Shown here: piece after piece, positions 62,471-64,000 of the stretch
Numbering within the stretch: the first letter of the stretch is position 1
Layout of the letters: the number at the start of each line of letters is the position of its first letter
Assembly (NCBI GenBank): GCA_009792885.1
Contig: WMCF01000035.1
Span: 4,340,361-4,404,360 of the forward strand
DNA length: 64,000 nucleotides
Direction: 5' to 3'
Source: Eremophila alpestris peregrina
Lineage: Eukaryota; Chordata; Aves; Passeriformes; Alaudidae
Notes under the pieces: generated by a model
Told to the model about the DNA's origin: nothing
What the model saw: the letters and a program-made list of their open reading frames with translations, nothing else
Databases searched by the model: none
Position numbers and translations under genes: made by a program

Positions 62471-63917
62471 GAAGCAGTTATCTGGTCAGACAGTGTATGA
62501 TCAGGATTTTGCATTGTAAAGTAAAAATTCTTCTGTTTTATTATAACTGACTGTGGGCAAAGGGAATCTGTGGAGGACCACTAGAGGCACTTCATTAGAT
62601 CTTATGTGTCTTAATCAGGAAGTATCAAAGAGTTATGTGGGAATTTCAAACCTTGTTCCCCTTTTTGTAGGGAAAAGAATATTAATCACAACACTTTGGT
62701 TCCTTCCTACTTTGTTGTTTTTCTCTGCCCAGAAGTTCATCATCTTACCCTCTGGCTCTTCCCCAGCTGGCACTTGTGCTCCCTCTAGTCACCTGCTGCT
62801 GCCTGCATTGGAGTGAAACTGCAGCTTCACTCATACAGCATTCACTGGGGTTCATCCCAGTGCTCCTACCAGGGAAGGAGCCTGGGCCCTCTGTGGCCCT
62901 CTAGGCTTCATGTCTCCCCTCATTTTATTCCCATTGCCAGGTCCTTCACCTTCCAGTTTCTTCACAAATGAAATGTTACAGTGAAGTTTACCTCCTGCAG
63001 CGTTTTCCCTTTCATAAAAAGTAATTTACTGTGTTGGGTTTTTTTAAAATTCATGCTAATTGGATCCATATTTGTATTATATTTAGCTCCCTTCTCATTG
63101 TTACACACTGCCTTCTCAAGGTGTCAGTCAGGGCAGTATGTGCTATTGGCTTGATTATTTCTGCCAGTCAGTTAGTTGGAGTATTGGTCTTTGGTGTCAT
63201 TCAAGGGTTTTGTTACTATCATAGAGACAGTATAAAGGAAATGAATATGAAGATAGCAAAAAGCGAGCATTTTTATGCTTAAAGCTCATTTGTTAGTCTT
63301 TGATTAACAGACAAGATTTCTCATAGCATTACCATCAGCAGTCAGTCTGTAAGACAGTGGGTTCAGCACCTGAATGCAAGATGCATATTCAGTAGCATGC
63401 CCACCATCAGTTTTCCATCTGTATGTCATCTCATAGTCTCTGAGGTTTTTGGTTTTTTTACTGAAATGACAGATGTGGCTGGTGAAAACACATGTATTTT
63501 GTTAATTTTTATTTCTTCCCTTTCCCCCAGTTTGGCCCCTGGCAGGAGAGAAAGGATTTGTTCACTTGTTGCTGTATTTTCGTGCTTGGCTTGGCACTGC
63601 TGGTCCCTCCTTTCTCTCCCATAAAGCAGCCTAGCAAACACAAATATGCCATGGGTTGGAAGAAATCCACACTATGGAAGCTGGGTGTTTTCTGGAGAGC
63701 CTTGTTGTGCAAAGGTCATTGGGAGCCTGTCTGCGGTGAGGAGAGCGTTTGCTTTGTTCAGACATTGGCATCCTTCAGCTTTCCGGCACAGCCCTAAGTG
63801 CTGCCAGCTGGTGATGGACTGCAATTATCTCTTGGTTTTGAAATGTGAAAAATGGCCTGAGTGTGGGTATTTGTATCAGGAGCATTGCAAAACTTACCTG
63901 AACACAGGTGGTGGTTC

Positions 63918-63944
63918 CCTATAGGAGCAAGGTGCTCCTATAGG
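63918..63944. repeat. Perfect 12-bp inverted repeat, 3-nt spacer
   Basis: CCTATAGGAGCA (63,918-63,929) and TGCTCCTATAGG (63,933-63,944) are exact reverse complements separated by AGG. The right arm runs into AGCA, so TATAGGAGCA also occurs twice in direct orientation. A stable small hairpin could form. The function is unknown. Confidence 0.85.
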
Positions 63945-64000
63945 AGCATCTTCTTCCAGGACTGAGGCACGTTCCTACAGCGGTCTGTTCTTAGCTCTTA

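Larger units (their letters stand above)
59033..64000 (+). other. Start of intron 1 of the island gene
   Basis: From the GTAAGTAC donor onward the sequence leaves the CpG island and becomes AT-rich with no convincing next exon. Two acceptor-like sites (62,015 and 63,530) are followed by short open stretches in the right phase, but neither has a good donor afterwards. Long first introns are typical of such genes. Simple repeats inside are listed separately. Confidence 0.6.

Noticed and set aside
62273..62514. Hydrophobic plus frame and lysine/asparagine-rich minus frame
   Set aside because: Both are translations of a T/G low-complexity tract.
1..64000. Search for a prokaryotic-type system, CRISPR array, operon, tRNA or rRNA
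   Set aside because: No spaced repeats, gene-dense operon layout, ribosome-binding sites or RNA-gene signatures were seen. The sequence is vertebrate nuclear DNA throughout.

Overview
The window looks like bird nuclear DNA: mostly a long AT-rich non-coding stretch, followed by the 5' end of one gene. The avian call rests on a recognisable CR1 LINE relic at 47031-47169 (its 3' end reads TCATAGAATC on the + strand, and the body matches the common avian CR1 3' region), on the low density of interspersed repeats, and on the single sharply bounded CpG island. Stop-to-stop frames in the AT-rich part are short, lack recognisable domains and occur at random on both strands. I treat them as non-coding apart from a few flagged candidates.

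Layout. Positions 1 to about 57,590 are intergenic, or possibly intronic to an unseen transcript. They hold simple repeats, small tandem duplications, T/G-rich or A/C-rich low-complexity tracts (23.2, 26.8 and 36.8 kb), a short block of ambiguous bases at 36,835-36,865, a 47-base poly-T run at 52,916, the CR1 relic, and two AT-rich segments with homeodomain-type motifs (about 5.6-6.0 and 17.9-18.3 kb) that could be enhancers. Two places resemble isolated exons or gene remnants: 32,645-33,054 on the minus strand and 37,128-37,195 on the plus strand. Neither is proven.

From about 57,595 to 59,120 there is a strong CpG island with clustered GC boxes. Near its 3' edge is the one gene I can support: a plus-strand coding exon at 58,987-59,032 that begins with an ATG in good context, encodes a short signal-peptide-like sequence (MRSAARTAAFLLLCG) and ends at a consensus GTAAGT donor in phase 1. 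A five-codon upstream ORF in a near-ideal initiation context (GCCATGG) sits 75 bp before the main ATG. The rest of the window, 59,033-64,000, is read as the first part of intron 1. The gene makes a secreted or membrane protein, but the exon is too short for me to name it.

I found no RNA genes, CRISPR arrays, intact mobile elements or multigene system. The most useful points for follow-up are the identity and translational control of the island gene, the candidate enhancers, and the two isolated exon-like segments.
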